Below, piece by piece: positions 15,010 through 22,998 of a stretch of 64,000 bases of DNA (position 1 is its first letter; each line of letters begins with the position of its first letter). The position numbers were made by a program, and so were the translations under genes. The notes below the pieces were generated by a model. It ran no database searches. It had not been told where the DNA came from and worked only from the letters and a program-made list of their open reading frames with translations. This stretch comes from JAIOQJ01 sp963718635. GTDB taxonomy: Bacteria; Planctomycetota; Planctomycetia; Gemmatales; Gemmataceae. Location of the stretch: contig OY970367.1 of the NCBI GenBank assembly GCA_963718635.1, positions 248,001 to 312,000 on the forward strand. The letters run 5' to 3'.

Positions 15010-16422
15010 TCAATTCGCTGGAGTGTCGCCTCGTCTGCCGCCTCCTCGAAGCGATGGGGATGGGTGGCCTTGCAAAGTGCGCAGGAGTGGGCCGATCGCT
15101 TTCTCATAGGCGCTTCGTCCCTCGGGCGATGCGAAGAACGAGCGGAAGGCCTTACCGCGCTCGTCGTCATAGCGGGTGCGTAATGCAGGCTCGTGCGATG
15201 CGATGGACGATTGCTTTTGCTCCCATTGACGCTTTTCCTGCCGCTTCTCGTGGGCATGGAACCAGTCGGGCGGCGTGCGTTTGTTCTGGATACCGTCGAT
15301 GAGGAACGCGGCGGGCGAGGCCTTGAAGCCGGGAAAGCCGCGTGGCTTTTCGTGGATGGCTGCCTCTGTTATTCGGACCCAGCGCTGCACCGTTGCGCGG
15401 GGAAAATGTTCCAGCAGCCGGCGGATGCCGGGGCCATCGACGCCGATCGCGCGGAGCGGCTCCCGCAGAGGATCGTCCGCAATCGCATTCTTTTGACCGT
15501 GGGCACGTGCAGCGGGTGCTTCGCGGAAGTACTCGCCCTCGTAAAAACAAACGACGTAGGAGCCCTTTCCGCGCTTGAGGAACAAGTCCTTGGGATCGGT
15601 CTGGCCTTTGCCAAGCTCGATGATGCGGTGCGCGAGGAGTTCGCGCATGCAGCCAAGCAGGTCGTACTTTCGTTTCTTGAGCGGACGGCTCGCGGAAAAA
15701 CCAAGTCCGTTCACCGTAAGATCGTCGATGTTGTAGAAGACCCTCTTTGATCTCCAGAATCGCGATTGAAGCTTGAGGTATAATCTTCGCGACGCAGGCT
15801 TGAGCTTGCGGAACAAGTCCAGATCAAACAGCAAATTGCCGCCGGTCGCACGGGCAAATCGAAAGAAGGCCTGGTTCCATTCGATCCTCCATGTCCGGTC
15901 GTTGTCGACCCGCTCCCCTCTTCCGCCGACGGTCGGGAGCAGGATGCTCAAGAATTGGAATGCGGCGTATTCGTGCTCCTTCGTTTCCGGGTTGAAGAAG
16001 CCGGTGTTCTGGTAACTCGTGACGGCCAGGCGGACTAAGGAGTCACGGAGCTCCGCATATTGCGAGCCGCCGGTTTTTAATCCGAGGTGCCGGAGGATCC
16101 AGTACGGCGTCGCGAGCAAGATGGGATCCGCGTCCTTATAGCTCAGGGTGCAGCCGAGAAGGCCCCATAGGACAAGTTCATCGAACTGCTCAAGTCCCAT
16201 CGCGGCACGCACGGTTACCTTCGCGTCAGTGCGGCCGGCCGAGGTCGGGAACGAATAGGAGGTCTGGAATGCGTTGCCGGGGATCATTCCACCCCGGAGC
16301 GGCCAGAGCGCCGTTTCCAAAAGGGAAAGCTGGGCTATTCCTTCCTTTTCGATGTTAGGCAAGCGATATCGCTTTGGCGTTTTCGTGCCTGTCGCGCCGT
16401 CGTTCGATTGGGTCCGCGTCAT
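15010..16422 (-). CDS. RepA-like replication initiator (RPA family)
   Basis: A protein of about 470 residues from the ATG at 16422. The segment LSLLETALWPL near the start, VWNQAFFRFAR-like WRIEWNQAFFRFARA, and KPASRRLYLKLQSRFW identify the plasmid 'replication initiator protein A' family, which binds iterons. A second half (REPLRAIGVDGPGIRRLLEHFPRATVQRWV) is helical. The start overlaps the upstream stop as TGATG. The C-terminus is in doubt: near 15080 the adjacent frame continues with CALCKATHPHRFEEAADEAT to a stop at 14937, which looks more protein-like than the annotated SPSLRGGG tail. A one-base indel there is likely. Confidence 0.8.
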   Translation of the reverse strand: MTRTQSNDGATGTKTPKRYRLPNIEKEGIAQLSLLETALWPLRGGMIPGNAFQTSYSFPTSAGRTDAKVTVRAAMGLEQFDELVLWGLLGCTLSYKDADPILLATPYWILRHLGLKTGGSQYAELRDSLVRLAVTSYQNTGFFNPETKEHEYAAFQFLSILLPTVGGRGERVDNDRTWRIEWNQAFFRFARATGGNLLFDLDLFRKLKPASRRLYLKLQSRFWRSKRVFYNIDDLTVNGLGFSASRPLKKRKYDLLGCMRELLAHRIIELGKGQTDPKDLFLKRGKGSYVVCFYEGEYFREAPAARAHGQKNAIADDPLREPLRAIGVDGPGIRRLLEHFPRATVQRWVRITEAAIHEKPRGFPGFKASPAAFLIDGIQNKRTPPDWFHAHEKRQEKRQWEQKQSSIASHEPALRTRYDDERGKAFRSFFASPEGRSAYEKAIGPLLRTLQGHPSPSLRGGGRRGDTPAN

Positions 16423-17000
16423 CAACTGAAGAGCCGTGAAAAGAATCCTTTCTTGGGCTTGCTGGTCTTCGTTGTCGCGCTACTCCCCTTCTCCGGCTTG
16501 GGCGTGGGCGCACGCGTGGCGTCGACCGGTTCGGACGCCTTGTTTTCCCGGCCGTCCGTTAGAGCGAGTCGTTGCTGGAGCGACGCGATGAGCAGATTTC
16601 CCTCGCGTAATCGTTCGCTGAGTCCGCTCACGAGTTCAACGTGTTTGGCGAGAAGTTCAGATTGCGTGGTGATCTGTTTGTTCTTGATCTCAAGCTCCCC
16701 CCGGAGCATCGCGAGTAGGTCTCCTTCCGCGTCGGAAGTGGGCCTCGATGATGACGCGCCACTCCCCTTCTCCGATCCGGGCTCATCGGGAAATTCCCGA
16801 TGCACCAACTCCTCTGAAAGTTTCCATGCGAAGTTTTCCCCCGCCATGCGCAATTTCAAAACGTCCTCGACCGTGGGTTCGATGTGGATGCGATCGGGAT
16901 GACCGTCCTTCTCGATGATCGGATATAAAACGCGACGAATACTGCTCGTGGATTTTCCAGTGAGGTTGGCAGCTTCCTTGACCGTAAGAAATGTGGACAT
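16422..17000 (-). CDS. HTH and coiled-coil plasmid protein
   Basis: A 192-residue protein from the ATG at 17000 (MSTFLTVKEAANLTGKSTSS), whose first 40 residues form a MerR/excisionase-like helix-turn-helix. A central coiled coil (LAMLRGELEIKNKQITTQSELLAKHVELV) and a Pro/Lys-rich tail ending KKGFFSRLFS follow. This layout is common in plasmid proteins that sit directly upstream of RPA-type rep genes. The stop overlaps the repA start. It may regulate repA or act in segregation; the repeated TTCCG motifs upstream (17040-17330) are candidate binding sites. Confidence 0.65.
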   Translation of the reverse strand: MSTFLTVKEAANLTGKSTSSIRRVLYPIIEKDGHPDRIHIEPTVEDVLKLRMAGENFAWKLSEELVHREFPDEPGSEKGSGASSSRPTSDAEGDLLAMLRGELEIKNKQITTQSELLAKHVELVSGLSERLREGNLLIASLQQRLALTDGRENKASEPVDATRAPTPKPEKGSSATTKTSKPKKGFFSRLFS

Positions 17001-17382
17001 GACAGGGGAGGGGAGTGTCGCCAATAAGGTACCATGCGGTACGGGTTCCGCAACCCTTCTGGAAGGATATTCGTGATGGTTTCGGAAGTGCTTCCGATAC
17101 GCACCGGCACCGTGCCGGTCGGCTTTCAAACTGATTCAATTGCATACCAGCGAAATCATGCCAGTACGGTTCCGGAAGAGGGGAGGGGATTGCTGTTGAC
17201 GAGTTGCCGGAAGGTCGCAAGAGAACATTTCGTGAAAGCATCTCGCAACCGTTTCATGGGCGGCTTCCGCAACGATTTCACCGCTATGCGAAGCGAATTC
17301 ATTGCCTTTTCAGAAAGGGCTTCCGGGCTTTGTTCGTGATCGTACGTCATGAGCACGACAACTGAAAAAAGCCCTCAGTAGA
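17001..17382. other. Gap with repeated TTCCG/GGAAG motifs (candidate operators or centromere)
   Basis: It contains a perfect palindrome TCGGAAGTGCTTCCGA (17079-17094) and several related words such as TTCCGCAACC, TTGCCGGAAG, TTCCGGAA and CTTCCGCAACG. A 64-residue minus-strand frame (MTYDHEQSPEALSEKAMNSL, start about 17350) is possible but unsupported. No firm gene. Confidence 0.4.
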
Positions 17383-17410
17383 TTGACTGTTGACATAGTT
17401 CATTTATTAT
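17383..17410 (+). promoter_or_regulatory. Promoter upstream of the 17418 gene
   Basis: TTGACT (17383-17388), a 16-base spacer and TATTAT (17405-17410). The -10 overlaps the first in-frame ATG (17409), so translation should begin at the ATG at 17418 (leaderless) or at 17442. Confidence 0.6.
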
Positions 17411-17417
17411 GGCGCGG

Positions 17418-17933
17418 ATGATTCCGCCTTCGCGCCCCGTCATGGCCAGAACAGACAACGCGCAAGCGCTGTATGCGCAAAGCGGCAAGTCGATAAGCCT
17501 TGAAATCAAGACAGACCTGCCAAGCGTTTCGGCCGCCGTCCGTCCGAACCTTGTTGCCGACGCAGTGCATCAGTGCCTCGAACGCGAACTCGCGCAAATC
17601 CGAACGGCGTTCGCCACACTTACCGAAGGTCTTCTGCCGTCGCTGCCCCAGCCTTCAGAACAAGTCCGGCCGCGGGTGCGACTTCCATACTCCACTGCGT
17701 TTCACGAGCAGCGGGATTGGCGATGGAAGGACGGAGTCTTTGAGGTCGCGGCGACGCATCAGCGCTCTCTCGTCGATATCCGCCTGCCCGAGGACATGTC
17801 GGAACGTGCGGTCGTGAAGGCCCTCCTTGATCAAGAATGCCAGTCCCGGCTGCAGGCAACGCGAGCGGTCTATGAAACCATGCTTGAACAAGTATTGTCC
17901 GGGAGCGGGGATGCCGATCGCAATCGTTCCTGA
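17418..17933 (+). CDS. Hypothetical protein of the element
   Basis: About 171 residues. After a Pro-rich start the protein has a helix (DAVHQCLERELAQIRTAFATL), a Pro-rich hinge and a second domain (WRWKDGVFEVAATHQRSLVDIRLPEDM) that looks like a small beta-alpha fold. It ends with a helix carrying RLQATRAVYETML. No family was recognised. The start is chosen from promoter position: the earlier ATG at 17409 lies inside the -10. It stands alone, divergent from the HTH/repA operon and about 100 bases before the ECF sigma gene. Confidence 0.55.
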   Translation: MIPPSRPVMARTDNAQALYAQSGKSISLEIKTDLPSVSAAVRPNLVADAVHQCLERELAQIRTAFATLTEGLLPSLPQPSEQVRPRVRLPYSTAFHEQRDWRWKDGVFEVAATHQRSLVDIRLPEDMSERAVVKALLDQECQSRLQATRAVYETMLEQVLSGSGDADRNRS

Positions 17934-18037
17934 AGTCGTCCGGGGCATCAGTTTTACCATTGTCGAAATTTTACGAGGACGCGAGAATGCCTTAATCAGT
18001 GCGAAGAATGTTCCAACTATCGCGCATAGTGCCGTCC

Positions 18038-18610
18038 ATGCAAACAACGTCACCGAGCTTATTGGCGAAGCTACAGATCCCGACGGAGGAGCGAGCGTGG
18101 GCGCGTTTCGTCGACCTGTATTCCCCCCTACTTCTCTACTGGGCCAGGCAGACTGGCTTTGGCGCTCACGACGCGGAAGACTTCGTACAGGACGTCTTCA
18201 TCTTGCTCGTGCAGAAGCTGCCGGAATTCTCGTACGATCAAACTCGGAGCTTTCGCGGATGGCTGAAAACCGTCGCACTAAACAAGATGCGCGACCGGCA
18301 ACGGCGGCGATCCGTGCCGGTGGCCGCGGGCGGCCAAGTAGATCTCGCCAATGTGGCTGGCTCGAATAACGTCGAGTCATTCTGGGATGGAGAAGACCAG
18401 CGGCACTTAGTGGCTCGCGCACTGCAACTGATGCGCTGCGAGTTCAAGGAGGCGACGTGGAGAGCATGCTGGGAGCTCGTGGTCTCAACTCGTTCCGCGG
18501 CGGACGTCGGACAAGAACTCGGCATGAGCGAAAACGCGGTGTATATCGCCAAATTGCGGGTGCTTCGCCGTCTGCGCGAAGAACTCGCCGATCTGGTGGA
18601 ATTGCAGTGA
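18038..18610 (+). CDS. ECF sigma factor (Planctomycete ECF/kinase-linked type)
   Basis: A 190-residue sigma70-family protein. Region 2 is ERAWARFVDLYSPLLLYWAR ... DAEDFVQDVFILL, followed by SFRGWLKTVALNKMRDRQRR. Region 4 is the helix-turn-helix SAADVGQELGMSENAVYIAKLRVLRRL. Region 3 is missing, as in all ECF factors. The Ser/Thr kinase gene begins 96 bases downstream, the arrangement of the ECF01-Gob group, in which a kinase with a zinc-finger-like N-terminus takes the anti-sigma place. It starts at MQTTSPSLL. Finding it inside a tRNA-inserted element is unusual. Confidence 0.85.
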   Translation: MQTTSPSLLAKLQIPTEERAWARFVDLYSPLLLYWARQTGFGAHDAEDFVQDVFILLVQKLPEFSYDQTRSFRGWLKTVALNKMRDRQRRRSVPVAAGGQVDLANVAGSNNVESFWDGEDQRHLVARALQLMRCEFKEATWRACWELVVSTRSAADVGQELGMSENAVYIAKLRVLRRLREELADLVELQ

Positions 18611-18706
18611 CCGTCACCATATGGGACGTTCAGAATAGTGGGCCGGAACAATGGCGCCACGTTGACAATCCATCGATGCAACGAAAGCCCTGCATGAGGT
18701 ATCTAC

Positions 18707-21367
18707 ATGGCCGGTGCGAAAAAGTGCCCTGACGATCAATCCCTTCGGCAGCTGTTGCACGGCCCGATCTCGGACACGGCGGCCTCGCTTCTCGAGGAGC
18801 ATTTGCTGGAATGCGACTCCTGCGTTGAGCGCACAAAGGCGTTGGAGGCCAACGGCGACCTGATCCGCATTGTGCAGTCTGCCTCGTCGCTTGAACAACC
18901 TGGCGGCGCCGATCTGGCGAACGAGCAGTTAGTTCGCAAGCTGCATGGGTTGCGCACTTCGGGCTCTGTCGCGGCCAGTCAGTCAACCGTCGACGGAGCG
19001 GAAGCTGGACCAAACGGACGGATGAAGGCGGACACGCCCTCGCACGAGAGGGGAGTCCGAGACCCGGACTCAGACCTTGAAGGCGACGGTGATTGTCTCG
19101 CGCCGCCCGAGCAGCCGGATGAAATCGGCCGCCTGGGATCATACCGGGTGCTGGGTGTGTTGGGCCGCGGCGGCATGGGCGTGGTCTACCGGGCAGAAGA
19201 CCCCATGCTCAGGCGACCGGTGGCGCTCAAAGTGATGCGTGGAAAGGCCGCCCAGTCGCCGACCGGTCGCGAGCGTTTCTTGCGAGAAGCGCGGGCGGCG
19301 GCGGCGGTACGACACGTTCATGTCGTCACGATTTATCAAGTCGGGGACGATCACGGAGTTCCGTTCATCGCTCTGGAATTCCTCGAAGGACAACCTCTCG
19401 ACAAATGGCTCGACGAGAATCCTCGGCCCAGGCCAATGGAGATCGTCCGCATTGGACGGGAGATCGCGGAGGGACTGGCCGCAGCGCATGTACGGGGGTT
19501 GATACACCGAGACATCAAACCGGCGAACATCTGGCTGGAGGAATCAAGCCAAAATGTAAAGATCCTGGATTTTGGCCTGGCTCGTCCCGCAGACGAGGCA
19601 CGGTTGACGCAAGAGGGTCAGGCGGTGGGGACGCCGGCGTACATGAGTCCGGAACAGGCGCGTGGGCACGCGGTTGACCACCGCACGGACCTATTCAGCG
19701 TCGGCGTTCTGCTATATGAGCTATGTGCGGGGGAACTGCCGTTCAACGGCCCGACGACAATGGCAATTCTCTCCGCCCTGGCACTGGACGAACCCGCGCC
19801 CGTGGGCCTGAAGAACATGGAAATCCCGACGGAGCTCGCCGATCTCATCCACCGGTTGCTCTGCAAAAATGCGGCCGACAGGCCGGCATCTGCCGCGGAA
19901 CTAGCAAAGCTATTGAGCAGGATCGAGATGCTCGTGGCGGCTCCGAATGCCGTGCCGTCAAAAGACGATCAGGGCATGAAGGCGGGCTTGCCAGCCGGCG
20001 CACGCCAGTCACATCGGGCACGCAGCAAAAGAGCCATCGCTGCCGGGCTGTTGGGTTTGGTTGCGATCGTTGTGTTGGTCGCAATCATCATCCAGACTAG
20101 GAATACCGACCGGAAAGATCCGGCGACCAAAGGCTCGGCCGGCGAGGCAGCCGCGATCGGGGGCGAACAGAATCCGGCAGAAGAGCCCCGAATCGCGCCG
20201 CAAGAGTGGACTAACGTGCTTAGGGCCGTCGATCCGGCCGCGCACTCCGTGGTCGGGAACTGGGCGATCGCGGATGGCGGCCTCGTTGTCGGGCATCAGG
20301 AATACTCTCGCCTGGTTCTGCCCGTGATGCCCAAAGGAAACTATGAATTGCGAATCCGAATGAGCCGCAGGTCAGGGGATGCCGAGATCAATTTCATCCT
20401 TCCGGTTGGCAACACCTCCTGCATCGCTTCAATTTGGGACGGCGGAAAGCGAGCCGGTTTTCAGTTGCCCGGAAGCCCGGTTCTAACTTCGCCATCCGAG
20501 CTGTTTCTAGCTGATCATCCGCAAACCGTGCTCGTCCGTGTAGTCGTCGACGATTCGGAAGCGAAACTCGATTTGGAGATCGAGGGGAAGATTCCGTTAC
20601 GCTGGCGCGGGGCAATCGAGAGCGTCAAGCAGCGACAGGTTTGGTGTATCCCGCATGGCTGCCTGGGCCTCGGCGCACACGACGATGGCGTGGTCTTTCA
20701 TTCCATTGAGATGCGCATGCTAAGCGGGACTGCCCGCCCGTATGTTGCTGTGCAGGCGGCGGAGCGACTAGAAGCGAACACACCGGTCGATATGCTTTCC
20801 CTCGTGGACGTACCCCGCCATCGATTCGTCGGGCAGTGGAACCGAACCGACAAAGGAATAAGGGGCGGCGGAGGGACCGACGAGTTTGCGCGGTTGGCAA
20901 TTCCGGTTTTGCCGGACGGCAGCTACGAGTTTGATGTGCGCCTCAAGCGAATCAGTGGCGATGCCGACGAGATGTTGATTCTCCCCGTTGGACGAACGGC
21001 GTGCATTTGTGCGATCTTTCCCGACCGAATTGAACTTGAGATGAAACCCACGGCGGGGAGGGGATCGACGATCGGAGATGTTCCCAACGCCCCACTGACG
21101 CCAGGCCAAGAATACGGCATTATTGCTCGCGTCGCCCTGGCCGGTGGCGAGGCGACAATTCAGGTCGACATTGATGGTAAGCGTTGCATCGACTGGACCG
21201 GCCCTCAATGGGCGTTGAGCCCACGCGAAGATTGGCGGCTGTTCCCCAACTCGCTCGGAATCGGCACCTATAACGAAAGCACGCTCTTTCGCGAGGCTCG
21301 CCTGAAAGTCGTGACGGGGAAGGCTACATACCTGAAATGGCCGGGAACGCCAGATCGCAAACAATGA
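18707..21367 (+). CDS. Membrane Ser/Thr protein kinase with Cys N-terminus and duplicated sensor domain
   Basis: An 886-residue protein. Residues 1-45 resemble an anti-sigma zinc finger (LLEEHLLECDSCVERTKAL). The kinase domain spans about 145-405: glycine loop GRGGMGVVY, VALK lysine, catalytic HRDIKPANI (about 267), DFG (about 289), MSPEQA. A membrane helix is at about 443-463. Two tandem copies of a jelly-roll/LamG-like domain follow (about 500-680 and 695-880), both with a SRLVLPV/ARLAIPV ... YELRIRMSRRSGDAE-type core and a cysteine before a conserved I-x-D/P stretch. The kinase probably senses an extracellular ligand and controls the adjacent ECF factor. Confidence 0.88.
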   Translation: MAGAKKCPDDQSLRQLLHGPISDTAASLLEEHLLECDSCVERTKALEANGDLIRIVQSASSLEQPGGADLANEQLVRKLHGLRTSGSVAASQSTVDGAEAGPNGRMKADTPSHERGVRDPDSDLEGDGDCLAPPEQPDEIGRLGSYRVLGVLGRGGMGVVYRAEDPMLRRPVALKVMRGKAAQSPTGRERFLREARAAAAVRHVHVVTIYQVGDDHGVPFIALEFLEGQPLDKWLDENPRPRPMEIVRIGREIAEGLAAAHVRGLIHRDIKPANIWLEESSQNVKILDFGLARPADEARLTQEGQAVGTPAYMSPEQARGHAVDHRTDLFSVGVLLYELCAGELPFNGPTTMAILSALALDEPAPVGLKNMEIPTELADLIHRLLCKNAADRPASAAELAKLLSRIEMLVAAPNAVPSKDDQGMKAGLPAGARQSHRARSKRAIAAGLLGLVAIVVLVAIIIQTRNTDRKDPATKGSAGEAAAIGGEQNPAEEPRIAPQEWTNVLRAVDPAAHSVVGNWAIADGGLVVGHQEYSRLVLPVMPKGNYELRIRMSRRSGDAEINFILPVGNTSCIASIWDGGKRAGFQLPGSPVLTSPSELFLADHPQTVLVRVVVDDSEAKLDLEIEGKIPLRWRGAIESVKQRQVWCIPHGCLGLGAHDDGVVFHSIEMRMLSGTARPYVAVQAAERLEANTPVDMLSLVDVPRHRFVGQWNRTDKGIRGGGGTDEFARLAIPVLPDGSYEFDVRLKRISGDADEMLILPVGRTACICAIFPDRIELEMKPTAGRGSTIGDVPNAPLTPGQEYGIIARVALAGGEATIQVDIDGKRCIDWTGPQWALSPREDWRLFPNSLGIGTYNESTLFREARLKVVTGKATYLKWPGTPDRKQ

Positions 21368-21668
21368 ATCCAGGCAGTGTTCGCCCAACCGTCTCGTCAC
21401 ATTCGTCATTTCAATTCTGACGGCCCGACTTCGGACGCAGAACGCGATTGCGTCCGGTCGATGCTTGGCGGCAGCCATAACGCGGAATTCCCCATGTTTT
21501 CCCGTCTCAGAAATTATCGAGAAATTCCTGAAAGGTTTTCGGGAGTGGTCTCGTACTGGTTCGTGAAGGCAATCAAGTTAGGCAGCAACGAGTGAGCCGC
21601 AATGTGCAGCTTGCTCCATGCAAAAATAAGCCGTTCCAATCCCAATTGTCATCTTGAGGAGGTGTTCC
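21368..21668. other. 300-base gap with one hairpin
   Basis: No supported gene. A stem with arms CGGACGCA/TGCGTCCG at about 21433-21457 may end the kinase transcript. GAGGAGGTG at its right end is the ribosome site of the next gene. Confidence 0.4.
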
Positions 21669-22112
21669 GTGCGCACGTTCCAGCTATTCGTCGCTCTGAT
21701 GTCGGTGTCGTTGGTGGCAAGCCGAGTGTCCGCTCAGGACATGACGAAGGAGAAGGTCCGCGGCGTCGTGTTGGGGACCGCGACCGAGAAAGAGGCCAAG
21801 AAACTGATCAAGTCGCTGGCCGAAAGCGTGATCGGGTCCGCGCACCCGACGGGAACGAACCCCGGCCTGCAAGGCTGGTCGTTCCAGAAAGCCAGCGCGA
21901 AGACGCTGACACTCACGCTCAATCTCGTGTACCACGGGAAATTCACGCAAAAGCCCTATCGAGCGACGGCCACGATCTTCATCGACCTAACCGATCCCGA
22001 CGAGCCCGAAATCGATCGCATCGAATTCCGCGACCAGGAAAACCGAATTCCCGCTAATCAGAAGAACCTTGCGGACTTGAAGTCGCGTCTGAGCAAACTT
22101 CTGGAGAAATGA
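21669..22112 (+). CDS. Small secreted protein
   Basis: A 147-residue product from a GTG at 21669, chosen because GAGGAGGTG lies five bases upstream. A clear signal peptide (VRTFQLFVALMSVSLVASRVSAQ) is followed by a folded domain with regular strands (KTLTLTLNLVYHGKF, YRATATIFIDL, IDRIEFRDQENRI) and a C-terminal helix. The domain looks like a small NTF2-like or cystatin-like sheet; no family is certain. Its stop overlaps the next start as ATGA, making it the first gene of the 21.7-24.7 kb operon with the second ATPase. Its export suggests an envelope role. Confidence 0.6.
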   Translation: MRTFQLFVALMSVSLVASRVSAQDMTKEKVRGVVLGTATEKEAKKLIKSLAESVIGSAHPTGTNPGLQGWSFQKASAKTLTLTLNLVYHGKFTQKPYRATATIFIDLTDPDEPEIDRIEFRDQENRIPANQKNLADLKSRLSKLLEK

Positions 22113-22998
22113 ATAACTCGGCTCCCGCATCCCAGGCGGGGGCTTTTCCATTCCTTGGTGATGCCATGAACATTCTCCTCTCATTGATCATCGCGGTTTT
22201 GGCAACGCCGCTCTTTCCAGTGTGCGTTGCGTCCGGACTCATGTTCGTGTTGGCGAAAAAATGCTCGCCGAACCGAGAACGCCTGCCTCCCGTCGCGGGA
22301 CTTGTTGGCGGCATTGTCTTCATCGGTTACGCGCTCGGGGCGTTCGGCGGTCTGCTCCCGTGTTACGACGACGGAGTGGGCATTGTCTTTCGCAGTTTGG
22401 CGATTGCCGGCATCGCAGCCGCAGTTGTCGCATTGATCCTTACCGTCATCGACAGCGTCTGGCAGAAAATCACGCGGCGCTCGCGAGCGTTCTGGGCTGC
22501 AGTGGCGCAGTCAGGCTACGAGCGTCGCTATCGCCGCGACGAGCGTTCACGCCAACGAGAGAGTGAACGGAAACGGTCTGAACAGGACCGCATCCGGCAG
22601 CGGCAAGTGAAGGAACAGGCCGATACGGCAAGCGCCGGTCGCCGCCGCGAGGACGCGCGTCTGCGCTGCGAGCAGTTCTACGTGCTCCATCCCGAGGTTC
22701 AGAAGCTCTATCCGCCAGAGCAGTTCCAGCAGTACATAAATCGCTATCTCGGCGACGAGCGGGCGGCGGAGGACGTGGAACGGCGCGCGAACAGTTTCTC
22801 GAACTGCTTCAAGCGAAACTCGCGCCGGCTGGAGAGCAAACGCTCGCCGAGACGGTGGGCAAGCTGTCGGCTCAGTTTCAGGAACAGGTTGCCGCCATCG
22901 AGGCGCTCGCGATCGACGCTGAAATCAAGGAAACGCTGATGTTCCAGCTGCGGACGAATTTCCGCGATAAGCTGCAAAACTATTTGGAGAAACCATGA
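22109..22998 (+). CDS. Membrane protein with basic coiled coil, split by a one-base shift
   Basis: The N-terminal half has three or four membrane helices (ILLSLIIAVLATPLFPV, LVGGIVFIGYALGAFGGLL, AIAGIAAAVVALILTVI). A long Arg-rich coil (YRRDERSRQRESERKRSEQDRIRQ) and HPEVQKLYPPEQFQQYINRYL follow. Near 22778 the original frame turns into an Arg/Ser-rich run. The adjacent frame gives REQFLELLQAKL and ends QNYLEKP at 22998, overlapping the next ATG as ATGA. That overlap shows which frame is real. The full product is about 296 residues. It is probably a membrane partner of the downstream ATPase. Confidence 0.65.
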
